6,996 nucleotides of DNA from Anaerolineae bacterium (GTDB lineage Bacteria; Chloroflexota; Anaerolineae; B4-G1; SLSP01), in assembly GCA_016927095.1 (NCBI GenBank), contig JAFGNI010000449.1, positions 1 through 6,996 on the forward strand, in the 5' to 3' direction. The notes beneath the pieces were generated by a model. The model saw nothing but the letters and a program-made list of their open reading frames with translations. It ran no database searches and was not told the origin of the DNA. Below are positions 1 through 6,772 of this stretch, in pieces. How positions within the stretch are numbered: the stretch's first letter is position 1; each line of letters begins with the position of its first letter. A program made the position numbers and the translations under genes.

Positions 1-587
1 ACCACGGCGTCGCTCACTTCATAGTGATCTCTACCGATTGCCGGACCGATCCCTGCCCAGAGGTCGCCGGGATCGGTCCCGAAGGCCTCGACCAGGTGTG
101 CCACGGTGGCTGGGACTACCCGCGCGGCGACGCCGCGCCAGCCTGCGTGCGCCAGGCCTACAGCGTGATGCGCGGCATCGTAGAACAGGACGGGCACACA
201 GTCTGCGAAGCGCAGGAGCAGCGCCACGCCGCGCTGGTTGGTGACGAGCGCGTCTGTCGCCGGCACGACCGAGCCCCCATCGCCACGGCCGACGGCCACG
301 ACACGCGCGCCGTGTATCTGGTGGGGGCTCACGACTGCCGTCTTCGAGAGACCCAGGACAGCGAACAGGCGCCGGTGGTTCTCTTCAACCGCGGCGGGGT
401 CGTCGCCGACCGAACCGCCAAGGTTCAAGGCGGCAAACGGTGGTCGGCTAGTTCCCCCCAGGCGGGTTATCAGCGCGTGCCGGAAGCCGGAAACGGGCCT
501 GGCGTCCTGATGCCCCGAAGGGTGCGGGTCAACAAAACGGTACCAGGTGATGCCCGTGCCGGGATCCTCGACGCGCTGAAGGGGCAT
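1..587 (-). CDS. pgeF: Peptidoglycan editing factor PgeF / YfiH-family polyphenol oxidase (laccase-domain), 3' end cut by window edge
   Basis: This reading frame is open from an ATG at 587 to the window's left edge and gives 195 residues; the C-terminus lies outside. It is recognisable as the YfiH/YlmD/PgeF family (DUF152, laccase-like). The N-terminal stretch has the TRLGG motif (41-45) followed by NLGGSVGDDP (55-64). The metal-site residues are all present: His92 in HQIHG, Cys130 in FADCVP and His147 in AHAGWRG. The Cys-to-His spacing of 17 matches the E. coli C107/H124 spacing from memory. AGIGPAIG follows at 178-185. Family members have been described as copper polyphenol oxidases, as purine nucleoside-acting enzymes, and in E. 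coli as a factor removing wrongly incorporated serine from peptidoglycan precursors; the sequence alone does not choose. The usual Cys-rich stretch after the GP(A/S)IG motif reads GRDHYEV here. The start lies 7 nt after the stop of the GerW-family gene with only a weak AAGG ribosome site, suggesting translational coupling. Confidence 0.9.
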   Translation of the reverse strand, partial: MPLQRVEDPGTGITWYRFVDPHPSGHQDARPVSGFRHALITRLGGTSRPPFAALNLGGSVGDDPAAVEENHRRLFAVLGLSKTAVVSPHQIHGARVVAVGRGDGGSVVPATDALVTNQRGVALLLRFADCVPVLFYDAAHHAVGLAHAGWRGVAARVVPATVAHLVEAFGTDPGDLWAGIGPAIGRDHYEVSDAV

Positions 588-594
588 ACCGCCC

Positions 595-1068
595 TTAGGC
601 GCGTGCGGCTCGTGAACCGCGAGTGAACAGCGTCTTGAGGACCAGTCCGACCCACCCGATGGCCCAGAACCCGAGCATGATACCAGCTAGTGCCACCTTC
701 TGTTCGTCCACGATGGATTTGACCTGTGTTCCATCGGGGCCGACCTCGATGTAGGCGATGGGCCGCACATGCGCCCCCGCGCCGCCGCCGGCTCCGGTTG
801 CCGCTTCCTCTGTATCGCACTCGCAGGTGTCTTCTTCACAGCAAGGCTCTTCCTGGCAGCAGGCCTCACCCTCATCTTGGACCTCGCACCCACACGTGCA
901 TTCATGCGGCTGCGCCCCGCCGGCGCCCATCCCAAAGCCGTACATGACCTCGGCAACGGGGATAAGCACGCGCCCCTCAACGGTCTCCGGCTTCCCGAAC
1001 ACCGCATTCACGTTTGCTTCGTCGGAGAGCTTCTCCAACCGGTCTATCAGTGCTTTCATTGTTTCCAT
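595..1068 (-). CDS. GerW/YtfJ-family protein with Cys-rich insert and C-terminal membrane helix
   Basis: This 157-residue protein shows the GerW (Spore_YtfJ) pattern: NAVFGKPETVEGRVLIPVAE (21-40), YGFGMGAGG (43-51), a Gly-rich turn (92-98), then VRPIAYIEVGPDG (101-113). Bacillus GerW is a spore germination protein, but relatives occur widely in non-sporulating bacteria where the role is unknown. Two parts are unusual. Between the two halves of the domain lies an acidic insert with nine cysteines in 28 residues (C57, C59, C61, C70, C71, C76, C77, C82, C84), arranged CxCxC, CC, CC, CxC, with H55 just before; this looks able to bind metal. After the domain, about residues 125-148 form a hydrophobic helix rich in Gly, Trp and Leu, followed by a basic tail (TRGSRAARA), so the protein is probably membrane anchored. 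The ATG at 1068 has a strong GAGGAGG site (1077-1083) 8 nt upstream that overlaps the preceding gene's stop. Family assignment is firm; function is not. Confidence 0.87.
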   Translation of the reverse strand: METMKALIDRLEKLSDEANVNAVFGKPETVEGRVLIPVAEVMYGFGMGAGGAQPHECTCGCEVQDEGEACCQEEPCCEEDTCECDTEEAATGAGGGAGAHVRPIAYIEVGPDGTQVKSIVDEQKVALAGIMLGFWAIGWVGLVLKTLFTRGSRAARA

Positions 1069-1082
1069 CGAACTAGCCTCCT

Positions 1083-1385
1083 CTAATTGCGTCGCAGGAA
1101 TCGGATGACGCCCATCAGTGCGAGGGCGCCAAAGGCAATGCCCGCGGCTGCGGCAACCATGCTGCTCAGCGCGGCTGTCGTCTCATTGGGTATTTCTAGC
1201 CACTGCGCGCTCTCGGATCCCTCGACCACGATTGACACCGGACGCATCTTCACCTGGCGGAACAGCCCGTTCTCCGAAGCTGTGTACGATGTGGCCTCCA
1301 CCAGGACCGAGGGCAGCAGTCTGCGCTCGCCGAGGTCGATCGGTGTCGCTGCAACCAAGCGGGTTCGTCGCTCGGGTAGCTTCAT
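1083..1385 (-). CDS. Small tail-anchored membrane protein, probable divergent GerW-like paralogue
   Basis: This 100-residue protein has a C-terminal hydrophobic helix (about 72-95) ending in RFLRRN. The frame can be opened further upstream to 1478, but the ATG at 1385 is preferred: it has a GGAGG site 5 nt upstream and begins 25 nt after the previous gene stops, whereas the longer form would overlap that gene by 68 nt. It lines up without gaps with two parts of the neighbouring GerW protein. TPIDLGERRLLPSVLV (14-29) matches KPETVEGRVLIPVAEV, and MRPVSIVVEG (47-56) continuing to the helix matches VRPIAYIEVG, with shared R, P, G, Q, I, E and AL positions. It lacks the Gly/Cys-rich insert. I infer a minimal GerW-fold paralogue with the same membrane anchor. 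The gap to the next gene is 14 nt, so the two are almost certainly co-translated and could form a hetero-oligomer. No enzymatic motif is visible. Confidence 0.75.
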   Translation of the reverse strand: MKLPERRTRLVAATPIDLGERRLLPSVLVEATSYTASENGLFRQVKMRPVSIVVEGSESAQWLEIPNETTAALSSMVAAAAGIAFGALALMGVIRFLRRN

Positions 1386-1390
1386 AGGTG

Positions 1391-1395
1391 CCTCC
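1391..1395 (-). promoter_or_regulatory. Ribosome binding site GGAGG deciding the start at 1385
   Basis: GGAGG on the minus strand sits 5 nt before the ATG at 1385. The upstream alternative starts at 1478 and 1454 lie inside the preceding gene and would give overlapping products, so this site favours the short 100-residue form of the tail-anchored protein. Confidence 0.7.
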
Positions 1396-1410
1396 AAGCC
1401 GGAAGGCGTC

Positions 1411-1731
1411 TCACTGGGAGAGCGCTTCCTTATCACAATAACTGGGCCATCCATTGGGTAGATCCAGATCGCAGACATCCGAATCGACGGGATAGCGGGT
1501 CAGCTCGAGCGCCATATCCAGGCCATCAGCGATATCGTCCAGTGTGGTAGCCAGCGGTGTGTCTGTCCAGCGCAGATCGGGGATCTGTTGTCGTATCCAC
1601 TTTGAGGCTGCTAATCGCTTTGACTCGGGGACCTTCAGCACAATGATCTCACCCTGGCCGATGGCGTTCAGCAGCGCATCGAGGCTGTCATAGCTCATCA
1701 TCTTCGCAATCTCTCGTGCTCGGTCAATCAT
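1411..1731 (-). CDS. Hypothetical 106-residue cytoplasmic protein, first gene of the GerW-pgeF cluster
   Basis: I do not recognise this protein. It is 106 residues long, acidic toward the C-terminus, and has no signal peptide, membrane segment or catalytic motif. The N-terminal half looks mixed alpha/beta: a helix (about 3-25), then a hydrophobic strand (GEIIVLKVPESKR, 27-39) and another helix (LAASKWIRQQIP). The second half is rich in Asp and Leu (TLDDIADGLDMALELTRYP) with two late cysteines. The ATG at 1731 has an AGGAG site 7 nt upstream (1739-1743), which supports this start. It lies 63 nt after the PEP-carboxykinase-like gene and 25 nt before the tail-anchored GerW-like gene, so it is probably co-transcribed at least with the latter. 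It is a real gene by ribosome site and gene packing rather than by homology. Confidence 0.72.
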   Translation of the reverse strand: MIDRAREIAKMMSYDSLDALLNAIGQGEIIVLKVPESKRLAASKWIRQQIPDLRWTDTPLATTLDDIADGLDMALELTRYPVDSDVCDLDLPNGWPSYCDKEALSQ

Positions 1732-1794
1732 CGTGTCACTCCTTCGCCCTATAGGGTACAGAGCAGCGCTCAGTCGGCGTCAGTATACCTTCGT

Positions 1795-3675
1795 TCAGCC
1801 GATGAAGCCAGCCTGAGGGATCAGGCTGGCATAGTCCTCGACCGAACCCTGATCCAGACAGCATTCGATAATACTGCGACCGAGGGGATCCAGGGTGTCG
1901 GTGAGGAAGAGGTTCAGTTGCTGGCGGAAGAAATCGTAGAGGATCCGCGCGCCTTGGTCGTAACCATCATTGCCCACCTCGGGCTGGCTATTCACCTGCA
2001 GGAACCAGCGGGCTACGAACCGCCCCTCCAGCTGCAGTTGATGTAGCGCGTAGCCGAGCAAGGGGCTGCGTGCCGGGCGGATCTGATCGAACTTGAACTT
2101 GGCACTACCCCGGCGTGCCAGATACTCGCGCATCAGCCACTCAGCCATAAACCCGACGCGCCACGCGCCGATGTACTGGTTCGGACAAAGTACATAGCGC
2201 GTATTGGGATTGTCCCGGAACTGCGTCAACAGCAGATTTGCCTGATCGACACGCAGGCCCGTCGCGAAAGGCCAGTAGGAGCCCACTCCCTCGCTGCTCA
2301 TACCCTTGGTGTCGATGATACTGGGGCTGCCGTGACCCCGCGGCGCGGCAAGCCGCCACAGCCACGCCAGCGCAGGAGGCAACAGATGAAAGAGGCCGAT
2401 GATCCCGTACGTGGGGTGCTCCTCTGTACATGGCGGTGTGCGAACGCCGAAGCTGCGAATGTCCACCTGTACCGGCTCGTCGACGATGTTCGGGAAGATG
2501 CTGCGCGGGACGACCACGCGCGGATTCGGGCAGGGCTGGCCGGGGGCATCCTCAATGTGTTCCCAGATCAGTGCCCGGCTGCCGGGCACCGCGTAGATGT
2601 TCATAAAGAGCAACGGCTCGGACGGCTCAGCAGTCAGGCGCTCCAGATGGACGTCCGTCCCATAGTGATCGATATGGTTGACGCGGAGGAACCACGCATC
2701 CTCAGCATCTGCGACGGTGAGTTTGCCCCCCCCAGTCTGCAACGATGGGTGGCAGAGCGCCATATCGTCAGCCACGGGATACAGCTCGCAGGATCGGGGG
2801 ATCTCTAGATAGCGGCGCTCGCCGGTGAGCATGTTCTCGCCAAGCAAGAGCCGGCCATCCTCCTCACGATGCGCGTGCTCGAGGAGCTCGCTCTTGCCGC
2901 CCCCGCTTGCCGCCTCGTGCATCATCGTGGTCACGTTGTCGTAGGGGGTTACCACCATCACGGTCGAACAGTGTGCCGTCAACCATCCCTCTTTCTCGCC
3001 CTGGGTCAACAGCATCCCGTACACGCCCTTCTTCGCACTTGGCCCCGGATAGAGGTTGTAGGAGAACATCTCGTGCAGGTCCGGCATGCGGTTGTGGACC
3101 ACCACCTGTCTGCCGTTGAAGTGCGTATGCCTGAAGGGTGGCGCCACATAGATGATGGACTTGGGGCAGAAGTCCTCGGGGATGTCCTCCTCGGCGATGA
3201 TGCCCTGGAGAAGGGCGAGGCTCATCCCGAAGAACCCGGCGTTTGCAGGGGCGATCACCACGGAGTCCTGCCCCATGCCACGCTGCCCGGCGATATAGCC
3301 AAACAGCATCAGCGGGCGCGCAGCCAACCAGTCGAAGGTGGCCTGCCGCACGGGGGCGAAGTCGGCCCCGAAGCGCTGCACATATGTGGGCTTATCGGTG
3401 GGACCGTCGTCAGCGACGACCAAGCAATCCGGGTCCCGCCGCCGCATGTAGGGCTCTGGGTAATTGACCGACACACCATTACGCACCCGGGCGACGATCG
3501 CCTCAACGGTGTCACCCAGCTCGGGAACATCGTACGAGACCTCGAAGTGGCTGCTCCCAACCCCGCCGCAGGCAAGGTCGACCAGTTCAGCCACAGAGCT
3601 GGCAATCGTCAGGCTGGGACAGGCCTTGACGATCCTTGCCGCATCTACAGGTAAACGATATCTCTCCCAATCCAT
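1795..3675 (-). CDS. PEP-carboxykinase-like P-loop protein, DUF4914 type
   Basis: This 626-residue protein of unknown substrate resembles DUF4914 proteins by recall and shows the nucleotide-binding core of phosphoenolpyruvate carboxykinases. In order: Tyr209 in YPGPSAKKG with Lys215/Lys216; EGWLTAHCS with His235; a variant P-loop EAASGGGKSEL (254-264) with Lys261; VADDM (301-305) with Asp303/Asp304; and NPRVVVP (384-390) with Arg386. Compared with GTP-dependent animal PEPCK from memory (K244, H264, K290, D310/D311), the Lys-to-His spacing is 19 against 20 and the His-to-P-loop Lys spacing is 26 in both. About 22 residues are inserted before the Asp pair. FGVRTPPCT (409-417) and LLPPALAWLWRL (431-442) look characteristic of the DUF rather than of true PEPCK. 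These residues suggest Mg/Mn-dependent nucleotide binding and phosphotransfer, not necessarily on oxaloacetate. The ATG at 3675 has GAGGAG 8 nt upstream (3684-3689). No signal peptide is apparent, so it is likely cytosolic. Confidence 0.83.
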   Translation of the reverse strand: MDWERYRLPVDAARIVKACPSLTIASSVAELVDLACGGVGSSHFEVSYDVPELGDTVEAIVARVRNGVSVNYPEPYMRRRDPDCLVVADDGPTDKPTYVQRFGADFAPVRQATFDWLAARPLMLFGYIAGQRGMGQDSVVIAPANAGFFGMSLALLQGIIAEEDIPEDFCPKSIIYVAPPFRHTHFNGRQVVVHNRMPDLHEMFSYNLYPGPSAKKGVYGMLLTQGEKEGWLTAHCSTVMVVTPYDNVTTMMHEAASGGGKSELLEHAHREEDGRLLLGENMLTGERRYLEIPRSCELYPVADDMALCHPSLQTGGGKLTVADAEDAWFLRVNHIDHYGTDVHLERLTAEPSEPLLFMNIYAVPGSRALIWEHIEDAPGQPCPNPRVVVPRSIFPNIVDEPVQVDIRSFGVRTPPCTEEHPTYGIIGLFHLLPPALAWLWRLAAPRGHGSPSIIDTKGMSSEGVGSYWPFATGLRVDQANLLLTQFRDNPNTRYVLCPNQYIGAWRVGFMAEWLMREYLARRGSAKFKFDQIRPARSPLLGYALHQLQLEGRFVARWFLQVNSQPEVGNDGYDQGARILYDFFRQQLNLFLTDTLDPLGRSIIECCLDQGSVEDYASLIPQAGFIG

Positions 3676-3709
3676 GATACGCTCTCCTCTTTCCTGTCAG
3701 TCAGAATAG

Positions 3710-3742
3710 CACAGGCGGCGCCTGAGATCTGCGCCGCCTGTG
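3710..3742 (-). terminator. Hairpin between the XdhD-like and PEPCK-like genes, possible terminator
   Basis: A perfect 12-bp inverted repeat (CACAGGCGGCGC / GCGCCGCCTGTG) flanks a 9-nt loop. It begins 21 nt after the TAA of the molybdenum hydroxylase and ends 34 nt before the ATG of the PEPCK-like gene. The stem is very GC-rich and stable. On the minus strand the bases after it read CTATTCTGACTG, so there is no proper U-tract. It may be a weak intrinsic terminator, a transcript-stabilising 3' structure, or a leader element of the next gene. Confidence 0.5.
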
Positions 3743-3763
3743 ATACCTTAGCCCTTGCTCTTC

Positions 3764-6700
3764 TTAGGTCATCACCGGCGGCGTTTTGGCCCTTAACGCT
3801 CGCCACAGTCGCTCGGGCGTCACCGGCGTTCGCTGGACCATAGTGCCGGTGGCGTCGAAGATCGCGTTGATCACAGCAGGGGCAACCCCATTCACGACAA
3901 TTTCCGCCACCGATTTGACGCCTACGGGGTGCGACGACTCGAAGGTTTCGACGAAGAGCGTCTGCATTGGCGGGCTCTCGTCGGCGCGGAAGATGCGATA
4001 GTCATCGAAGCGCGGGTTCAGCGTGCGCCCCAGATCGTCGTAGATGAGCTCCTCGGTCAGGGCGTATCCCAACGCCTGATGCATCCCGCCCTCTGATTGG
4101 CCGCTCGCAGTCAGAGGATTGACGATCTGCCCGGAGTCCAGCGCGATCAGTAGATTGTCGACCATTGTCTGTCCAGTCTCAATGTCGACAGTTACCTCTG
4201 CAAACTGCGCGCCAAAGGGCGGAGGGCTCACCGGGCTGACAAACGACGCCTGACCCATGATCTGGTGTTGGTTTTGCGTGTGCAGCGCGAACAGCGCGAT
4301 CTCGCGGAAGCCGAGGCTGACACCATCCTCGCGCCATGCCCGTCCCCCCCTCAGGGTGAAGGCCTGTGTTGTTCCCCCGATCATCTCAGCCGCCACAGCG
4401 CGGATCTGATCCGCCACCGCCTCTGCAGCCCGCGCAACCGCACCACCACTGACATAGGTGGTGCTGGAAGCATAGGCCCCCTTGTCAAAGGGGGTCACAT
4501 CCGTATCCGAGGACCGGATGATCAGATCCTTCAGGCTGCAGCCCAAGACCTCCGCTGCGATCTGGCCCAAAACCGTGTCGGATCCTGTTCCCAGGTCCGT
4601 GGCACCTACCATCAGATTGAACGACCCATCGTCGTTCATCTTGATGCTTGCCGCTCCCATATCCAGGTTGGGAATCCCCGAGCCCTGCATCAGGAAAGCG
4701 ACGCCGATCCCCCGGCGGAGGTGCGGTTTGCCCCAGACGATGTGCCAGTCGGGATTCCCGAATTTGCGGTACCAGTCGACGGCGGCAGCGCCCTGGATGG
4801 CGGCGTCGTGCAGGGCGTTGGTCTCGATCATCTCGCCACGGGCCTCGCGCCCCTCACTCCACGTCTTGCTCATAATGTTCTCGGTGTGTGGAGCGATGAT
4901 ATTGCGTAGCCGGAACTCCAGTGGATCGAATCCCAGCTCGTGAGCCGCGCGGGTGATGAGCGTCTCAGTGGCGATCACGCCTTGAGTGACGCCGTATCCC
5001 CGGAAGGCGCCTGCTCGGGGCAAGTTCGTATAATAGGTCTCGCCCCGGAAACGGACGTTGGGTGTATTGTACAGCGGCAGGGTTTTGTGCCCGGTGTTGC
5101 CCAACACCGTCAACCCATGCCCACCGTAGGCCCCCGTGTCGCTGATGGCGTGCATGTCCTGCGCGACCATGATGCCGTCGGCATCGACACCGATACGGTA
5201 CGATACCCGCATTGGGTGGCGCGTAGTCGTGTAGATGAACTGCTCCTCGCGCGTGAGCTCCAGGAAGACCGGGCGCCCGGTGGCGATCGTCAGGTGTGCC
5301 GGGATGTCCTCGTAGATCTCCTGTTTGTTGCCGAAGGCCGCCCCAATGCGCGGCTTGATCACGCGGATCCGGCTTTCGGAAAGGCCCAGAACCGGTGCGA
5401 GAATCCTGCGCACATGGAAGGGGACCTGTGTCGAGGCCATGATGACCAGCCGATCATCCTCGTCCCAGTAGGTCAGGGTCACCCAGGGCTCCAGAGGGAC
5501 GTGCTTCATCTTCTGCGTATCGACGGTGGTCTCGAAGATCCGGGCCGCATTCCCGCAGGCCGCGTCAACGTTGCCAACCTCGAGGTTCACCTTGGCGACG
5601 AGATTGTGGATGGGGTCGCTCTCCCCGAACGGTACATAGTCATCCTGATCGTGGATGACTGGCGCCCCCTCCGCCATAGCTGCGTCCACGGTCAACGCCG
5701 CCGGTAGGACCTCGTAGTCCACCCGGATCAGCGCAAGGGCCTCCTCAGCAATCTCCGGGCTTTCGGCAGCTACCGCCGCCACACGATCGCCCACATAGCG
5801 GACCTTTCGGTCGAAACTGACATAGTCCAAGGGCCCTGGAATGGGGTAGGACTGCCCTGCCGTCGAGTAGACGACGCGCGGGACGTTCTTGTAGCAGAGC
5901 ACCGCATGCACGCCGGGCAGGTTTTCGGCCTCACGGGTATCAATCTTCCTGATACGCGCGTGCGCGTGAGGGCTATGGAGGATCCGTGCATAGAGCATCC
6001 CAGGACGTTCGAAGTCGGCGACGAAGGCTGCGTGACCCTGTACCAGTTTTGGTGCATCTACCTTTGGCAAGGGCTGTCCCACGACGTCAAAGCGTCCCGC
6101 CTCGGCTGTGACAAAGACCTTGGGATGCGTCTGGATGCGGGTCTTTGTCGCAGGCGGAGCCGCTCCGCCGGACTCCAGCCCGTCCGGTTCGTCCGCGTGG
6201 GGAGTGTCGAAGGGATCTGGGGGCAGAAGATCCTCCGGCATACGGTAGAGATCGGTGGCTGAATCGCCGCCGATGGAGCCGGGGTCCTCTCCGCGCAAGA
6301 TCGCCGCTGCGCGTAAGATCGCGGCGACTGGCTTGGCATACCCGGTCTCGCGTGAGACGATGCCGCTGATCGCGTCTCGAACCTGGGCCTCGGTGGGATC
6401 GGGCGTGTGGCTTAGTAGGGCTAGCCCGGCGAGAATCAGGGCCGGTGTATCGTAGCCGCTTTGTATGGCTCCAGTGTCGATGAAGGCCTGCTGCAGTGGA
6501 TGCCACGAGTGATCCCGGTTCCAGCCCAGTTGTTGCGGGCCTCTCAACCCCTCAAGCGTCAGGACCTCGGTGCCATCCACCTGAGCAGCAAGCATGGACA
6601 CACTGCTCATGGGGTGGCCGTTGACCAGTACCGTGCTGTACCCATCGGCGCCGTCCTCGCTGCCAAACTTCATGCTGCGCAGTCCTGCTCGCCGCAGGAG

Positions 6701-6772
6701 GCGAAACAGGGTGTCGCGAGGCGCGATATCGAACTGACGTCTTACTCCGTTTAGGGTAATGGTGATCTGCAT
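3764..6772 (-). CDS. XdhD-like molybdopterin hydroxylase (xanthine dehydrogenase family) fused to a cysteine-less [2Fe-2S]-like domain
   Basis: This 1002-residue protein belongs to the xanthine oxidase family of Mo enzymes, which hydroxylate purines, N-heterocycles or aldehydes. Residues 1-160 follow the two-part [2Fe-2S] subunit, but every ligand is changed: S38, D43, S46 and V58 in the ferredoxin-like part; S105, D108, S140 and E142 in the helical part (QSGYDTP, SRETGY). Residues from about 233 to 355 form the hammerhead domain (RYVGDRVAAVAAES, 325-338). From about 385 on is the molybdopterin half: ASTQVPFHVRR (446-456), GAAFGNKQE (477-485), AFRGYG (589-594), GTGSDTV (728-734), DKGAYASS (763-770) and GVKSVAEI (951-958), where Glu957 matches the catalytic Glu. 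From memory E. coli XdhD shares the architecture, the cysteine loss and the motifs STQVP, SGIP and DKGAYASS. E. coli xdhD has been linked to purine use and selenate reduction, so the substrate here is open. An in-frame TGA 6 nt upstream fixes the ATG at 6772; GAGGA is only 3 nt before it. Confidence 0.92.
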   Translation of the reverse strand: MQITITLNGVRRQFDIAPRDTLFRLLRRAGLRSMKFGSEDGADGYSTVLVNGHPMSSVSMLAAQVDGTEVLTLEGLRGPQQLGWNRDHSWHPLQQAFIDTGAIQSGYDTPALILAGLALLSHTPDPTEAQVRDAISGIVSRETGYAKPVAAILRAAAILRGEDPGSIGGDSATDLYRMPEDLLPPDPFDTPHADEPDGLESGGAAPPATKTRIQTHPKVFVTAEAGRFDVVGQPLPKVDAPKLVQGHAAFVADFERPGMLYARILHSPHAHARIRKIDTREAENLPGVHAVLCYKNVPRVVYSTAGQSYPIPGPLDYVSFDRKVRYVGDRVAAVAAESPEIAEEALALIRVDYEVLPAALTVDAAMAEGAPVIHDQDDYVPFGESDPIHNLVAKVNLEVGNVDAACGNAARIFETTVDTQKMKHVPLEPWVTLTYWDEDDRLVIMASTQVPFHVRRILAPVLGLSESRIRVIKPRIGAAFGNKQEIYEDIPAHLTIATGRPVFLELTREEQFIYTTTRHPMRVSYRIGVDADGIMVAQDMHAISDTGAYGGHGLTVLGNTGHKTLPLYNTPNVRFRGETYYTNLPRAGAFRGYGVTQGVIATETLITRAAHELGFDPLEFRLRNIIAPHTENIMSKTWSEGREARGEMIETNALHDAAIQGAAAVDWYRKFGNPDWHIVWGKPHLRRGIGVAFLMQGSGIPNLDMGAASIKMNDDGSFNLMVGATDLGTGSDTVLGQIAAEVLGCSLKDLIIRSSDTDVTPFDKGAYASSTTYVSGGAVARAAEAVADQIRAVAAEMIGGTTQAFTLRGGRAWREDGVSLGFREIALFALHTQNQHQIMGQASFVSPVSPPPFGAQFAEVTVDIETGQTMVDNLLIALDSGQIVNPLTASGQSEGGMHQALGYALTEELIYDDLGRTLNPRFDDYRIFRADESPPMQTLFVETFESSHPVGVKSVAEIVVNGVAPAVINAIFDATGTMVQRTPVTPERLWRALRAKTPPVMT

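Noticed and set aside
24..626. Long plus-strand open frame of 200 codons at the left edge
   Set aside because: It lies antisense to the pgeF frame, which has clear family motifs and metal ligands; the plus-strand translation has no recognisable domain and is low-complexity, as expected for a shadow in GC-rich DNA.
1386..1478. N-terminal extension of the 100-residue tail-anchored protein to an ATG at 1478
   Set aside because: It would overlap the preceding gene by 68 nt, while the internal ATG at 1385 has a well-placed GGAGG; the extra residues do not match the GerW-like core.
1747..1787. Possible promoter (TATACT at 1787-1782) and palindrome CCCTATAGGG (1747-1756) before the 106-residue gene
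   Set aside because: No acceptable -35 hexamer is found at 16-18 nt, and the palindrome is too short for an operator or terminator call; the 63-nt gap allows read-through from the PEPCK-like gene.
2869..3654. Plus-strand open frame of 261 codons
   Set aside because: It is antisense to the PEPCK-like gene, its translation is rich in His, Gly and Arg without domain features, and it has no convincing ribosome site.
4477..4494. 7-bp inverted repeat (CCCCCTT / AAGGGGG) inside the molybdenum hydroxylase gene
   Set aside because: It encodes the conserved TPFDKGAY segment, so the symmetry is most simply explained by codon choice in a conserved motif.
4940..5707. Plus-strand open frame of 255 codons
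   Set aside because: It is antisense to the conserved molybdopterin-binding region of the XdhD-like gene; GC-rich coding DNA commonly leaves such frames open.
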